Positions 1 through 8,840 of a DNA stretch of 64,000 nucleotides are shown here, piece by piece. This DNA comes from an uncultured Bacilli bacterium (lineage in GTDB: Bacteria > Bacillota_I > Bacilli_A > RF39 > UBA660), in assembly GCA_934086485.1 (NCBI GenBank), contig CAKOIF010000007.1:1-64000 (forward strand), written 5' to 3'. The number at the start of each line of letters is the position of its first letter. Positions within the stretch are counted from its first letter, which is position 1. The notes beneath the pieces were generated by a model. That model searched no databases. It had not been told where the DNA came from and was given only the letters and a program-made list of their open reading frames with translations. A program made the position numbers and the translations under genes.

Positions 1-2
1 AA

Positions 3-11
3 ATGACATAA
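3..11 (+). other. ATG-ACA-TAA mini-ORF in the leader of the Rpn-type gene
   Basis: The nonamer ATGACATAA encodes only Met-Thr-stop. The same ATGACATAR string recurs at 17189, 17251 and 30220, where a Shine-Dalgarno sequence precedes it. Here the upstream side is cut by the window edge. About 50 bases later a GGAGG site serves the real gene at 62. The spacing and surrounding sequence match the leader at 17189-17260, so this is a shared leader rather than a chance nonamer. Its function is unknown. Confidence 0.45.
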
Positions 12-61
12 AAAATGTGAAAATTGTAAAGTGAAAATAAAAAATGAAAGGAGGTATAATT

Positions 62-994
62 ATGTCAAAAACTATGTTTACTAAAAACGGATTTATAAAC
101 GATATTTTTATTCGAAGAATATTTTCTAATCCAAGAAATAGAGATTATATAACAAAACTATTTTTAGCGTTAGAAAATGATAAGAATATTGAAGTACTTG
201 AGGTTGTGGATTTTAAAATACTTAATAATGAGTTAAATAATTACAGTGATTTATCAAATAGGGTAACTGATTCGTATTTTAAAGTTTATACAACTAAAGG
301 TCCAATATTATTAAATACAGAATTTAATGGTCAAAGATCAAGAAAAAGTTATAATAAAAATAATGTCTATATTTGTCATATGTTACTTAAGATATTTGAT
401 GAAGAAACAAAGGAAAGTTATTATAAAGCGGTCCAAATAAATATTAATAATTACGATAGATATAGGAAAGGAAAGTTTATTTATAGAGAGGATTTAATAA
501 GCAAATACGATAACGATGAAGAGTATATACTTACAATTTACGACATAAATGTTGCAATATTGAGAAAATTGTCTTATGATGATATTAGAAAGTTAGATAG
601 ATTGGGAGCAAAATATTTATCGCTAATATTTATATCAAATGATGAAATAATGTTTGAGGGTGATACAATGATGCTTCGAATTGTAAAGGAGTTGAATGAA
701 TTGAGTAAGACATTAGATGAATTATTATATTATGATCCTGTTAAGTTTAAAAAAGAAGCTGCACTAGAAGATGTTACAGACGAATTTAAAAAAGAAGCTA
801 TACTTGAAACTGTGACTGATGAATTTAAAAAAGAAGTAGTAACAGAAGCTGCAATTGAAGAAAATAAAATAGCCACTGTAAAAGAATTTATAAAAAATGG
901 TGCTTCGAAAGAACTTATTTTAAAGTCAACTGATATAACTGAAAATCAATATAATAAATTACTGGATGAAGTGAAAAAAGAAACTAAGAATTAA
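62..994 (+). CDS. Rpn-family recombination-promoting nuclease / putative transposase (PD-(D/E)XK)
   Basis: The product resembles the Rpn / PD-(D/E)XK transposase-like nucleases common in low-GC Firmicutes. It opens with a 'FTKNGFINDIFIRRIF' segment, then 'LEVVDFKI' and 'TDSYFKVYTTKGPILLNTEFN', which fits the D...(E/Q)xK-type nuclease core. Near residues 230-270 an acidic/basic unit around 'DEFKKEA' is repeated three times, forming a helical linker before a short C-terminal helix. I chose ATG 62 because AAAGGAGG lies just upstream; an earlier in-frame ATG at 44 has no such site. Rpn proteins are usually about 300 residues, so this looks full length. It stands alone and is closed by an intrinsic terminator. 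Its leader is shared with the loci at 17.1 and 30.1 kb. Confidence 0.75.
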   Translation: MSKTMFTKNGFINDIFIRRIFSNPRNRDYITKLFLALENDKNIEVLEVVDFKILNNELNNYSDLSNRVTDSYFKVYTTKGPILLNTEFNGQRSRKSYNKNNVYICHMLLKIFDEETKESYYKAVQININNYDRYRKGKFIYREDLISKYDNDEEYILTIYDINVAILRKLSYDDIRKLDRLGAKYLSLIFISNDEIMFEGDTMMLRIVKELNELSKTLDELLYYDPVKFKKEAALEDVTDEFKKEAILETVTDEFKKEVVTEAAIEENKIATVKEFIKNGASKELILKSTDITENQYNKLLDEVKKETKN

Positions 995-1009
995 AACTTA
1001 GTTTTTTTT
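981..1009 (+). terminator. Rho-independent terminator after the Rpn gene
   Basis: AAACTAAG and CTTAGTTT form an 8-bp stem with an AT-rich loop, followed by a run of T. The stem overlaps the last codons of the gene. Confidence 0.85.
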
Positions 1010-1025
1010 ACATATCATATTTAAT

Positions 1026-1054
1026 TTGTAAAAATACATATATTTTTGTATAAT
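1026..1054 (+). promoter_or_regulatory. Sigma-A promoter of the murG cluster
   Basis: TTGTAA at 1026-1031 and TATAAT at 1049-1054 are separated by 17 bp and lie 20 bp upstream of the murG start. Confidence 0.7.
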
Positions 1055-1074
1055 ATTATTGTAGGTGATATAAA

Positions 1075-2151
1075 TTGAATATAATAGTAAGTGCTGGTGG
1101 TACAGGTGGTCATATCAATCCTGCTTTAGCGGTAATAAATGAATTTAAAAAACAAGAAAAAAATTTAAATGTATTATATATTGGAACTCATAATCGTATG
1201 GAAAAAGATATTGTACCAAAACTTGGTATAAAATATGAATCACTAGAAATATATGGCTTTAGTAAAACACAAATAGTGCGTGACTTTAAAAACATATTTT
1301 TAATCAAAAATGCTATAAAAAAATGTAACAAAATTATGGATGATTTTAAACCAGATGTTGTTATTGGGGCAGGTGGTTATGTTACAATGCCCGTTATATA
1401 TAGTGCTAAGAAAAAAAGTATTCCAACAGTTATTTTAGAGCAAAATAGTATTCCTGGTAAAACAAATAAAGCCTTAGCTAAAAATTGTGATTTAGTATGC
1501 ACTTCTTATGAAAATAGTAATAAATATTTTACAAAGGCAAAAAAATGTATATGTACTGGAAATCCAGTTGATTTAAAAATTAATAGTTTATCAAAAATTG
1601 ATTTAGGATTTCATAAAAATAAAAAATTACTTTTGATAGTATCAGGCTCTTTAGGAAGTGAAACTTTAAATAACTTTTTTATATCACTACTTTCTAAAAT
1701 AAATGAAGAAGATAATTATGAAGTTTTATATATAACAGGTAAAAGTTATTATGATGAATTTATAAATAATAAAAGTTTTTCTAAAAATATTAAAATATTA
1801 CCATTTTTAGAAAATATGTCATCACTTTTTTATGATGTTGATTTAATTATAACAAGAGGAGGAGCCTCTACTTTAGCGGAAGTTATGAATGCAAATTTAC
1901 CATCAATAATTATTCCTTCACCATATGTTGCAGGAAATCATCAATATTATAATGCTTTAGATTTAACTGAAAGAGGACTTGCTAAAATGTATGAAGAAAA
2001 GAATTTAAATGTTGACGTGTTATACAAAGATATTATTAATTTATTAAGTAATAATGATGAATATAAAACTATGAAAGAAAATCTAAATAAATTAAATAAA
2101 GTTAAATCATCAAAAATTATTTATGATGAAATAAAAAGGATTTTAAAATGA
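1075..2151 (+). CDS. murG: UDP-N-acetylglucosamine--N-acetylmuramyl-(pentapeptide) pyrophosphoryl-undecaprenol GlcNAc transferase MurG
   Basis: MurG adds GlcNAc to lipid I to make lipid II on the cytoplasmic face of the membrane. The N-terminal 'SAGGTGGHINPALAV' loop is the MurG signature, and 'RGGASTLAEVM' near residue 260 is the nucleotide-sugar binding motif; 'VIGAGGYVTMP' is also typical. The length of 358 residues is normal. The start is TTG with AGGTGAT upstream, because no ATG fits the glycine-rich loop. The stop overlaps the murB start (ATGA), so the two are probably translationally coupled. It is the first gene of a murG-murB-ftsQ operon. Confidence 0.97.
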   Translation: MNIIVSAGGTGGHINPALAVINEFKKQEKNLNVLYIGTHNRMEKDIVPKLGIKYESLEIYGFSKTQIVRDFKNIFLIKNAIKKCNKIMDDFKPDVVIGAGGYVTMPVIYSAKKKSIPTVILEQNSIPGKTNKALAKNCDLVCTSYENSNKYFTKAKKCICTGNPVDLKINSLSKIDLGFHKNKKLLLIVSGSLGSETLNNFFISLLSKINEEDNYEVLYITGKSYYDEFINNKSFSKNIKILPFLENMSSLFYDVDLIITRGGASTLAEVMNANLPSIIIPSPYVAGNHQYYNALDLTERGLAKMYEEKNLNVDVLYKDIINLLSNNDEYKTMKENLNKLNKVKSSKIIYDEIKRILK

Positions 2152-3023
2152 ATGAGTATGGTATAGTTTATGAAAATGTTGATTTAAAAAAATATACAAC
2201 TTTAGGTGTGGGTGGAATAGCAAAATATTTAATCGAAGTAACTAGTGAAAATAATTTAGTTTCCTTAATCAAATATTTAAAAGATAACAAAATTAAATAT
2301 TTTATTTTAGGAAATGGTTCAAATGTTATTTTAGATGATAGCTATTTTGATGGTGTAATAATAAGAGTAAATAAACTAAATAAAATAGAAGTAAATGATG
2401 ATTTAGTTACAGCTTCATGTGGAGTAAAACTTGGATTTTTAAATAATGTTGCCCTTCAAAATGGACTTGTTTCATTATATTTCGCTTCACTTATCCCTGG
2501 AGAAGTAGGTTCTTCAGTAATGGGTAATGCAGGATGCTATAATCACAGTTTAATGGAATATGTTCAAAGTGTTAAAGTTCTAACTAAAGAGGGTAACGTA
2601 ACAAATATTTCAAAAAGTGAAATAGATTATGGCTATAGATATACCTCTTTAAAAGGCAATATTATTTTGTCTGTAACATTTAAACTTGAAAAAGGAGATC
2701 CCTTAGAAACATTAAAATTAATTAAGGAAAATAATGATAAAAGACTTGCAACTCAACCATTAGATACAAAAAATGTTGGTAGTATATTTAAAAATCCTGA
2801 AGGCTTTTCTGCAGGTAAATTAATTGATGATTTAGGATTAAAAGGTTATCATATTGGGGATGCTTATGTAAGTGATAAACACGCTAATTTTATTGTAAAT
2901 AAGGGCAATGCAACATATTTAGATATGCTTAATCTTATTAATTATATAAAATTAAAGGTTTTTGAACACTATAAAATCAGTTTAGAGGTTGAACCTAAAA
3001 TTATTTCATGGAGTAATTTATGA
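2148..3023 (+). CDS. murB: UDP-N-acetylenolpyruvoylglucosamine reductase MurB
   Basis: MurB is the FAD-dependent reductase that completes UDP-MurNAc. The sequence shows the early 'KYTTLGVGGIA' segment, the FAD-binding 'YFILGNGSNVILDD' loop and 'LIPGEVGSSVMGNAGCYNHS', followed by 'DYGYRYTSLKG' and 'NVGSIFKNPEG'. The size of 291 residues and the Tyr/Arg pattern fit the type II MurB of Gram-positive bacteria. It overlaps murG by 4 bases and ftsQ by 4 bases, giving a tightly coupled operon. Confidence 0.97.
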   Translation: MNEYGIVYENVDLKKYTTLGVGGIAKYLIEVTSENNLVSLIKYLKDNKIKYFILGNGSNVILDDSYFDGVIIRVNKLNKIEVNDDLVTASCGVKLGFLNNVALQNGLVSLYFASLIPGEVGSSVMGNAGCYNHSLMEYVQSVKVLTKEGNVTNISKSEIDYGYRYTSLKGNIILSVTFKLEKGDPLETLKLIKENNDKRLATQPLDTKNVGSIFKNPEGFSAGKLIDDLGLKGYHIGDAYVSDKHANFIVNKGNATYLDMLNLINYIKLKVFEHYKISLEVEPKIISWSNL

Positions 3024-3733
3024 AAAAGACTAAAAAGAAAATAAGAATATCTGGCGTCATTTTTATGCTTTTAACAATATATTTACTTGGAATGCTTTTA
3101 TATTATTTTATAACCTTACCAGTTAAAAGCATTAATATAAAGGGAAATAGTCTTCTTACAGATAGTCAGATTATAAGTGAAAGTAAGATTGATTATAATA
3201 ATTCAATATTCAAACTAAGTACAAATAAAATAAAAGATAATTTGCTTAAAAATCCTTTGGTAGAAAGCGTAAATATTTCAAGAAATCTAAAGGGAACTAT
3301 TAACATTGAAATTAAAGAAAGTAAAATACTTTTTTATAATGTATTAACAAAAAAATTAGTACTTTCTAATGAAAAAGAGATGGATGATACAGGTAATTAT
3401 GTAGGATTTCCAGTTTTAGTTAACTATGTACCAAGTAACATTTATAAAACTTTAATAAAATCCCTTGCTAAAATAGATGATAGTAATTATAAAATGATTT
3501 CTGAAATAGAGTATTCTGTTGAAAAATATAATGATAAAGTAGTCGATGAAGAAAGATTTTTACTTAGAATGATTGATGGAAATACTATTTATGTTAATCT
3601 TGTTAATATTGAAAAACTAAATAAATACCAAGAAATTTATGCTGCTTTACAGGATAAAGGGACATTATATTTAGATAGCTCTAGTAAAAACTATGTATTT
3701 AAAAAATATGGTGAAGAAAAAAGTGAAAGTTAA
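3020..3733 (+). CDS. ftsQ: Cell division protein FtsQ/DivIB
   Basis: This is a bitopic division protein with a basic N terminus (KKTKKKIR), one membrane helix at about residues 13-33 and then a POTRA domain starting at 'PVKSINIKGNSLLTDSQIISES', followed by a beta-rich domain. DivIB/FtsQ joins FtsL and DivIC at the septum and controls septal wall synthesis. At 237 residues it is a normal length for the family. It ends the murG-murB-ftsQ operon and is followed by a terminator. Confidence 0.9.
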   Translation: MKKTKKKIRISGVIFMLLTIYLLGMLLYYFITLPVKSINIKGNSLLTDSQIISESKIDYNNSIFKLSTNKIKDNLLKNPLVESVNISRNLKGTINIEIKESKILFYNVLTKKLVLSNEKEMDDTGNYVGFPVLVNYVPSNIYKTLIKSLAKIDDSNYKMISEIEYSVEKYNDKVVDEERFLLRMIDGNTIYVNLVNIEKLNKYQEIYAALQDKGTLYLDSSSKNYVFKKYGEEKSES

Positions 3734-3756
3734 TTTATAATAATATTTAAATAATT

Positions 3757-3783
3757 CTTATGCATAAGTAGCATAAGTTTTTT
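3757..3783 (+). terminator. Intrinsic terminator after ftsQ
   Basis: CTTATGC and GCATAAG form a 7-bp stem with a 7-base loop, followed by six T. Confidence 0.8.
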
Positions 3784-3857
3784 ATAATAATTTTTCATAA
3801 ATAATTGAAAATAAACGTAAAAATTGGTATTATATATTTGATTAATCGGAGGAAATT

Positions 3858-4382
3858 ATGAGAATATTTTTAATTGCTGGAAAAGCAGGAAGTGGAAAAA
3901 ATGTAGTAGCAAAATTAATAAAAGAGTACTATATTTATAAAGTTGAAGAATGTGCTATAACAAGTTATAGTAAATATATTAAAAACTTTGCATTAGAATT
4001 AACTGATTGGGATGGTACTGATGCAAATAAACCAAGAGATTTTATGCAACATCTAGGCGATGTAATGAGAGAACTTGACGAAGATTTTCTTGTATCAAAT
4101 ATGATTAAAGATATAACAATTTATCAAAAATATGTTGAAAATTTAGTTATAAGTGATGTAAGAATGCCAAATGAAATAGATAAAATAAAATCATCATTTG
4201 ATAATGTATATTCAATTTATGTTGTAAATCAATTTGGTTCTAGTAAATTAACTATAGAGCAACAATCACATATTACTGAAAATGCTTTAGAGAATTATAC
4301 TGATTTTGATTATACAATTGCTAATGATGAACTAGATAAGTTAAAAGAAAAGGTTTTTGCAATTTTAGATAAGGTGAAATAA
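3858..4382 (+). CDS. P-loop NTPase, nucleotide-kinase-like
   Basis: The product begins with a Walker A motif, 'FLIAGKAGSGKNVVAKLI', and has 'NLVISDVRMPNEID' near residue 100, a segment resembling the substrate region of deoxynucleoside monophosphate kinases. At 174 residues it is a compact single-domain kinase. Specificity cannot be read from the sequence; a dNMP kinase or a dephospho-CoA-kinase-like enzyme are the options. It has its own RBS (CGGAGG) and its last base is shared with the alaS start codon, so the two are co-translated. Confidence 0.6.
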   Translation: MRIFLIAGKAGSGKNVVAKLIKEYYIYKVEECAITSYSKYIKNFALELTDWDGTDANKPRDFMQHLGDVMRELDEDFLVSNMIKDITIYQKYVENLVISDVRMPNEIDKIKSSFDNVYSIYVVNQFGSSKLTIEQQSHITENALENYTDFDYTIANDELDKLKEKVFAILDKVK

Positions 4383-6142
4383 TGAAAAATGTTAATTTAA
4401 AAGATTTATATATTGATTTTTTTGTATCAAAGGGACATAAAGAGATTCCATCTGCACCTGTAGTGCCTGAAAATGATCCAAGTGTTTTATTTAATACAGC
4501 AGGTATGCAACCACTTATTCCATATTTAATGGGAAAAGAGCATCCTTATGGAACAAGACTTTGTGATGCACAAAAATGTATTCGTACTAATGATTTAGAT
4601 GCTATTGGTGATACATATCATCATACATTTTTTGAAATGTTAGGTAACTGGTCTTTAGGTGATTACTTTAAAAAAGAGGCAATTACTTGGAGTTTTGAAT
4701 TTTTAACACAAGTTTTAAATATTCCAGTAGAGCGCCTTGCTGTAACTGTTTTTGCGGGAAATGATACAATCCCTTTTGACAAAGTAAGTTATGATTTATG
4801 GCTTAGTTTAGGTATTCCTGAAAAAAGAATAGCAAAAACTACTGAAGATAATTTTTGGATTGCTGGTGAAACTGGACCATGTGGACCAGATAGTGAAATG
4901 TTCTATTTCAGAAGTAATGATGAAATTCCAGAAAAGTTTGATCCCGAGGATGAAAGATGGGTTGAAATTTGGAATGACGTATTTATGGAATTTAATAAAA
5001 AAAGTGATGGCAGCGTTGAAAGTCTTCCTAAGAAAAATGTTGATACTGGAATGGGACTTGAAAGAGTAACTGCCGTACTCGAAGGTGTAAATGATAATTA
5101 TTTATCATCTGTATGGAAAGATGTAATTGATTTAATTTGTGAAATATCAGGAAAAAGTTATGAAGAAAATGCAAAATCTATAAGAATTATTGCAGACCAT
5201 ATTCGTACTTCTGTATTTATTGCTGCGGATAATGCTGGTATTAAGCCATCAAATGTAGGACAAGGTTATATTTTACGTAGACTTATTCGTAGAACTATTC
5301 GCCATGCTAAAAAATTAGGTATTGATATAAATAGTGATTGGGAAAGAAAAATTGCTTCTTTAATAATATCTAAATATGCTAGATACTATAAAGAACTTAC
5401 TGAAAATGAAAATACTGTTTATGAAGTATTAAAAAATGAAAAAGAAAAATTTAATAGAACACTTGAAAAAGGTTTAAAAGAATTTAATAAAGTTATTTCT
5501 AAAAATAATAATATTGATGGAATTACAGCATTTCATTTATATGATACATATGGTTTTCCAATAGAACTTACTATTGAACTAGCAAATGAAAACAATGTAA
5601 CAGTGGATGAAAAAGGCTTTAATGAAAAGTTTAAAGAACATCAAAATTTATCAAGAACTGCCTCAGCTGGACAATTTAAAGGTGGCCTTGCAGGTGATTC
5701 TGAAACAGAAACTAAATATCATACTGCAACTCATCTTCTTAATGCCGCTTTAAAAATAACAGTAAATGGTGATGTTCATCAAAAGGGAAGTAATATTACT
5801 GACAAAAGAATGCGTTTTGACTTTAGCTGTGATCATAAACTTTCTACTGAAGAAATTAAAAATACTGAAGATTTAGTAAATAAATGGATTAAAGATAGTC
5901 TTCCTGTTACAGTAGAGGAAATGCCTAAAGAAAAAGCTGTTGAAATTGGGGCAGAGCATATGTTTATTGAAAAATATCCTGATATAGTAACTGTATATTT
6001 TATTGGTGATGTTTCTAAAGAAATATGTATGGGTCCACATGTAAAAAATACCAGTGAACTTGGAAATTTTAAAATCGTAAAAGAGGAATCTTCCTCTGCA
6101 GGTGTTCGTAGAATTAAAGCAATACTTGAAAGTGAGAAATAA
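4382..6142 (+). CDS. alaS: Alanyl-tRNA synthetase, C-terminally short
   Basis: The enzyme charges tRNA-Ala. Class II motif 2 is visible as 'HHTFFEMLGNWSLGDYFK', motif 3 as 'DTGMGLERV', and the editing domain has 'HTATHLLNAAL' (HxxxH) and 'CMGPHVKNTSELG'. The protein stops at 586 residues, right after the editing domain, where most bacterial AlaRS continue to about 870 with DHHA1 and C-Ala domains. The end is clean and murD follows three bases later, so I see no sign of frameshift. Aminoacylation and editing residues appear intact. The missing part normally mediates dimerisation and tRNA-elbow contact. Confidence 0.93.
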   Translation: MKNVNLKDLYIDFFVSKGHKEIPSAPVVPENDPSVLFNTAGMQPLIPYLMGKEHPYGTRLCDAQKCIRTNDLDAIGDTYHHTFFEMLGNWSLGDYFKKEAITWSFEFLTQVLNIPVERLAVTVFAGNDTIPFDKVSYDLWLSLGIPEKRIAKTTEDNFWIAGETGPCGPDSEMFYFRSNDEIPEKFDPEDERWVEIWNDVFMEFNKKSDGSVESLPKKNVDTGMGLERVTAVLEGVNDNYLSSVWKDVIDLICEISGKSYEENAKSIRIIADHIRTSVFIAADNAGIKPSNVGQGYILRRLIRRTIRHAKKLGIDINSDWERKIASLIISKYARYYKELTENENTVYEVLKNEKEKFNRTLEKGLKEFNKVISKNNNIDGITAFHLYDTYGFPIELTIELANENNVTVDEKGFNEKFKEHQNLSRTASAGQFKGGLAGDSETETKYHTATHLLNAALKITVNGDVHQKGSNITDKRMRFDFSCDHKLSTEEIKNTEDLVNKWIKDSLPVTVEEMPKEKAVEIGAEHMFIEKYPDIVTVYFIGDVSKEICMGPHVKNTSELGNFKIVKEESSSAGVRRIKAILESEK

Positions 6143-6144
6143 TT

Positions 6145-7461
6145 ATGTTTGAAAATAAAAAAATATTTATTTTAGGAATGGCAAGAAGTGGTTATAATGT
6201 AGCAAAACTTCTTTATAAAAATAATGAAATTGTTATAACTGATAAAAACGATCAAGATGAAGAAAAGGTTAAAGAACTAGAAAGTTTAGGAGTAAAGTTT
6301 ATTAAATGTGATAATCCTTTGGAAATATTTAACGATTCATTTGATATGGTTATTAAAAATCCAGGAGTTATGCCAACTCATCCTCTTTTAACTTATGCAA
6401 GTTCTAAAAATATACCAATTTATAATGAAATGGAAGTAGCATATCATTTTCTTCCTAAAAATATTACTATAATTGGTGTAACTGGTTCAAATGGAAAAAC
6501 TACGACAACAACAATGATTTATGAATTACTAAAACTTATGAAAAAGTCCGTAGTTCTCGGAGGAAATATTGGTTATCCTTTAAGTGAGGTAATTCCTCTT
6601 ATTCATGAAGGCGATATTCTCCTTTTAGAGATATCAGACCATCAACTTATAAACTTTAAAGATTTTAAAACTAATATAAGCGTCCTTACAAACCTATGTC
6701 AAACACATTTAGATTATCACGGAACTTATGAAAATTATAAAAAGGTAAAACATAATATATTTAATCATCATACTAAAGAAGACATAGCTATTATTAATGC
6801 TGGTAATGAAGATAGTATGATTTTAACAAGTGATATAAATAGTACAAAAGAATATTTTAATGGCAAAGATGCTTTTGTAAAGGATAATGCTATTTATATT
6901 GAAAATGAAAAAATTATTGATACAAAAGATATTTTAGTAAAAGGTATGCATAACTATGAAAATATTATGGCCTGTTTACTTGTTATTAAAGAATTTGGTA
7001 TTGATAAAGGAATTGTTAAAAAGTTCTTTAGTACATTTAAAGGTGTTGAACATAGAATTGAATTTGTTTGTGAAAAAAGAGGAGTTAAATATTATAATGA
7101 CTCTAAAGCTACAAATCCAACAAGTACAATAACGGCTTTAAATGCGTTTGATGAAGATACATATCTTTTGCTCGGAGGTATGGAAAGAAGCCAAGATTTT
7201 CACGAACTTGATGGTGCAATTAAAAATGTTAAAAAGATTTATGCAATTGGAGAAACTACTGAAAAAGTTTATGAATATGCTCAAAGTATGAATATTTTAT
7301 GTGAAAAATGCTATACTTTAAATGAAGCAATGAATAAAATTAAAAAGGACAATATTAAAAATGGGGTAGTTCTTTTATCTCCTGCAAGTGCAAGTTGGGA
7401 TCAATATGATAAATTTGAAACTCGTGGAGAAGAATTTAAAAATATTGCAAAAAGTATGTAA
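6145..7461 (+). CDS. murD: UDP-N-acetylmuramoylalanine--D-glutamate ligase MurD
   Basis: MurD adds D-Glu to UDP-MurNAc-L-Ala in the cytoplasm. The ATP-binding loop is 'GVTGSNGKTTTTTMI' near residue 112. 'HLDYHGTYENYKKVK' and 'YNDSKATNPTSTITAL' are Mur ligase landmarks, the latter being typical of MurD. Length is 438 residues. It starts three bases after the alaS stop and probably belongs to the same transcript as the upstream kinase and alaS. Confidence 0.96.
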   Translation: MFENKKIFILGMARSGYNVAKLLYKNNEIVITDKNDQDEEKVKELESLGVKFIKCDNPLEIFNDSFDMVIKNPGVMPTHPLLTYASSKNIPIYNEMEVAYHFLPKNITIIGVTGSNGKTTTTTMIYELLKLMKKSVVLGGNIGYPLSEVIPLIHEGDILLLEISDHQLINFKDFKTNISVLTNLCQTHLDYHGTYENYKKVKHNIFNHHTKEDIAIINAGNEDSMILTSDINSTKEYFNGKDAFVKDNAIYIENEKIIDTKDILVKGMHNYENIMACLLVIKEFGIDKGIVKKFFSTFKGVEHRIEFVCEKRGVKYYNDSKATNPTSTITALNAFDEDTYLLLGGMERSQDFHELDGAIKNVKKIYAIGETTEKVYEYAQSMNILCEKCYTLNEAMNKIKKDNIKNGVVLLSPASASWDQYDKFETRGEEFKNIAKSM

Positions 7462-7492
7462 AAATTATATAATTTAAATATAAGAATAAAGG

Positions 7493-8575
7493 GTGATTAA
7501 TGTGAGAAATGAAATTGGAACTGATCCAACTATGGTCGATGTTATTGAAACTTTAGATGTACCGGTACCTGAAAAAAAGATTGAACCTAAAAAAGAAAAT
7601 AAGAGAGATAATAATGATAAAAAACCTGAAAAAAAGGGTAGTTTTATTAAAAACTTATTATTTATTATTTTAGTTTTGGCTTTAATGGGTGGTGTAGCCT
7701 TTGGTGTTTATTACTATTTAAGACTTGCTAAAAACAATGAAAATAATGTTAATGTTACACCAGCATTCAATTTAAATAAAATGCAAATTAATGAGGGTGA
7801 TGAAATACCTCAAAGTTTAAGTGAATACGGAGACTTTTCAAAAATAGATATATCTAATTGTGCTCTTGACACATCTGAAGTTAAAAATAATGTTCCAGGA
7901 AATTATACATATTATGTTATGTGTAATGGTTCAAAATATTCAGAAAGCTTTGTTGTAAAATCTAAAGATGGCAGTGATGAGCCAAATACTCCAACAGTTA
8001 CAAAAAGACTTAATGTTACAACATATTTTAACTATACAATAAAAGGAGAACAACTTAATATTGAAAGACTTATTTCTTCGGATGATAATTTAACCTTTAG
8101 TTTTGTAGATAAAGAAAAATATAAAGAAGATATGTATAATATTGGCCTTCAGAAAGTTGAAATAAAAGCAGTTGATGAAGAAAACAATGAAAATACTTAT
8201 TATGCTTTTGTTTATGTTATTAATGAAGAACCTAAAATGAAATTTAAATGTATTAGTCCAAATAATAGTTTAATTGATGAAATTATATTTAATAAAAATA
8301 AAGAAAATATGAATAATTCGGTAAGAATGTATGAATATACTTTTGATGAAACAGAGTATTCAAATATGATTGAAACTGTCACTAACGGAACTATCAAAAT
8401 TAATGAAAATGAAGGTAATGCTATTTTAGATTATACAAATAAAAAGATTACTATTTTAAAAGATTTACCAACTGAAACGCTAAATAGTGAATATGGTGGA
8501 ACTTTTCCATCAACTTATAGTGAAGTAAGTAATTATTATCGTAATAGTTTAAAATATACTTGTTCATTTAATTAA
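7493..8575 (+). CDS. Bitopic membrane protein of unknown function beside the division cluster
   Basis: I do not recognise this 360-residue protein. It has a charged N-terminal region rich in Lys/Glu/Asn (about residues 20-50), one membrane helix near residues 53-76 ('NLLFIILVLALMGGVAFGVY'), and a large, probably extracellular, beta-rich region with three cysteines. The middle ('SDDNLTFSFVDKEKYKEDMY') looks like Ig-like or cadherin-like cell-surface modules, but this is weak. The start is probably one of two in-frame GTG codons (7493 or 7502), with GGGTGA nearby. It follows murD by about 30 bases and is closed by a terminator, so it may share the murD transcript. Confidence 0.7.
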   Translation: MINVRNEIGTDPTMVDVIETLDVPVPEKKIEPKKENKRDNNDKKPEKKGSFIKNLLFIILVLALMGGVAFGVYYYLRLAKNNENNVNVTPAFNLNKMQINEGDEIPQSLSEYGDFSKIDISNCALDTSEVKNNVPGNYTYYVMCNGSKYSESFVVKSKDGSDEPNTPTVTKRLNVTTYFNYTIKGEQLNIERLISSDDNLTFSFVDKEKYKEDMYNIGLQKVEIKAVDEENNENTYYAFVYVINEEPKMKFKCISPNNSLIDEIIFNKNKENMNNSVRMYEYTFDETEYSNMIETVTNGTIKINENEGNAILDYTNKKITILKDLPTETLNSEYGGTFPSTYSEVSNYYRNSLKYTCSFN

Positions 8576-8603
8576 AGTGGTATGAAAAAATACTACTTTT
8601 TTT
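8574..8603 (+). terminator. Intrinsic terminator
   Basis: AAAGTGGTAT pairs with ATACTACTTT around a GAAAAA loop, followed by T residues. It separates the murD region from the invertible segment. Confidence 0.8.
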
Positions 8604-8660
8604 ATGAATTAAAAAGATATTAAAAAGTCTTACAAACCCAGTATTTATCTAGCATTAATT

Positions 8661-8803
8661 TTCATAAATTATATACTTTTCGGAAAAATCATCCTTGTAT
8701 TTACCTTATTCCTACTATAATTAAACCATTTTTTAAAGTGATTTTCAAGCCCTTTTCTCGAAAATTGGGACCTCTATTTTCTTAAAAGTATATAATTTAT
8801 GAA
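8661..8803 (-). promoter_or_regulatory. Invertible promoter segment of surface gene 1, in the OFF orientation
   Basis: A perfect 20-bp inverted repeat, TTCATAAATTATATACTTTT at 8661-8680 and its complement at 8784-8803, flanks 103 bp. On the minus strand the segment carries TTGAAA (8743-8748) and TTTAAT (8720-8725) at 17-bp spacing. The minus strand aligns closely with the plus strand of the segment at 38578-38706: both contain AGGGCTTGAAAATCACT and then ATGGTT and ATTATAGT. Here the promoter therefore points away from the gene at 8841, while it points toward the gene at the other two loci. No recombinase gene is visible in the window. Confidence 0.8.
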
Positions 8804-8840
8804 AGAAGGTCCCAGTATTTATAAGGGATGGGAGAGAATT

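Noticed and set aside
62..994. The Rpn-type gene considered as a typical insertion sequence
   Set aside because: No terminal inverted repeats or target-site duplication are visible, and the gene has its own leader and terminator.
8212..8397. A minus-strand hydrophobic frame opposite the 7493 gene
   Set aside because: It is a complement shadow without a ribosome-binding site.
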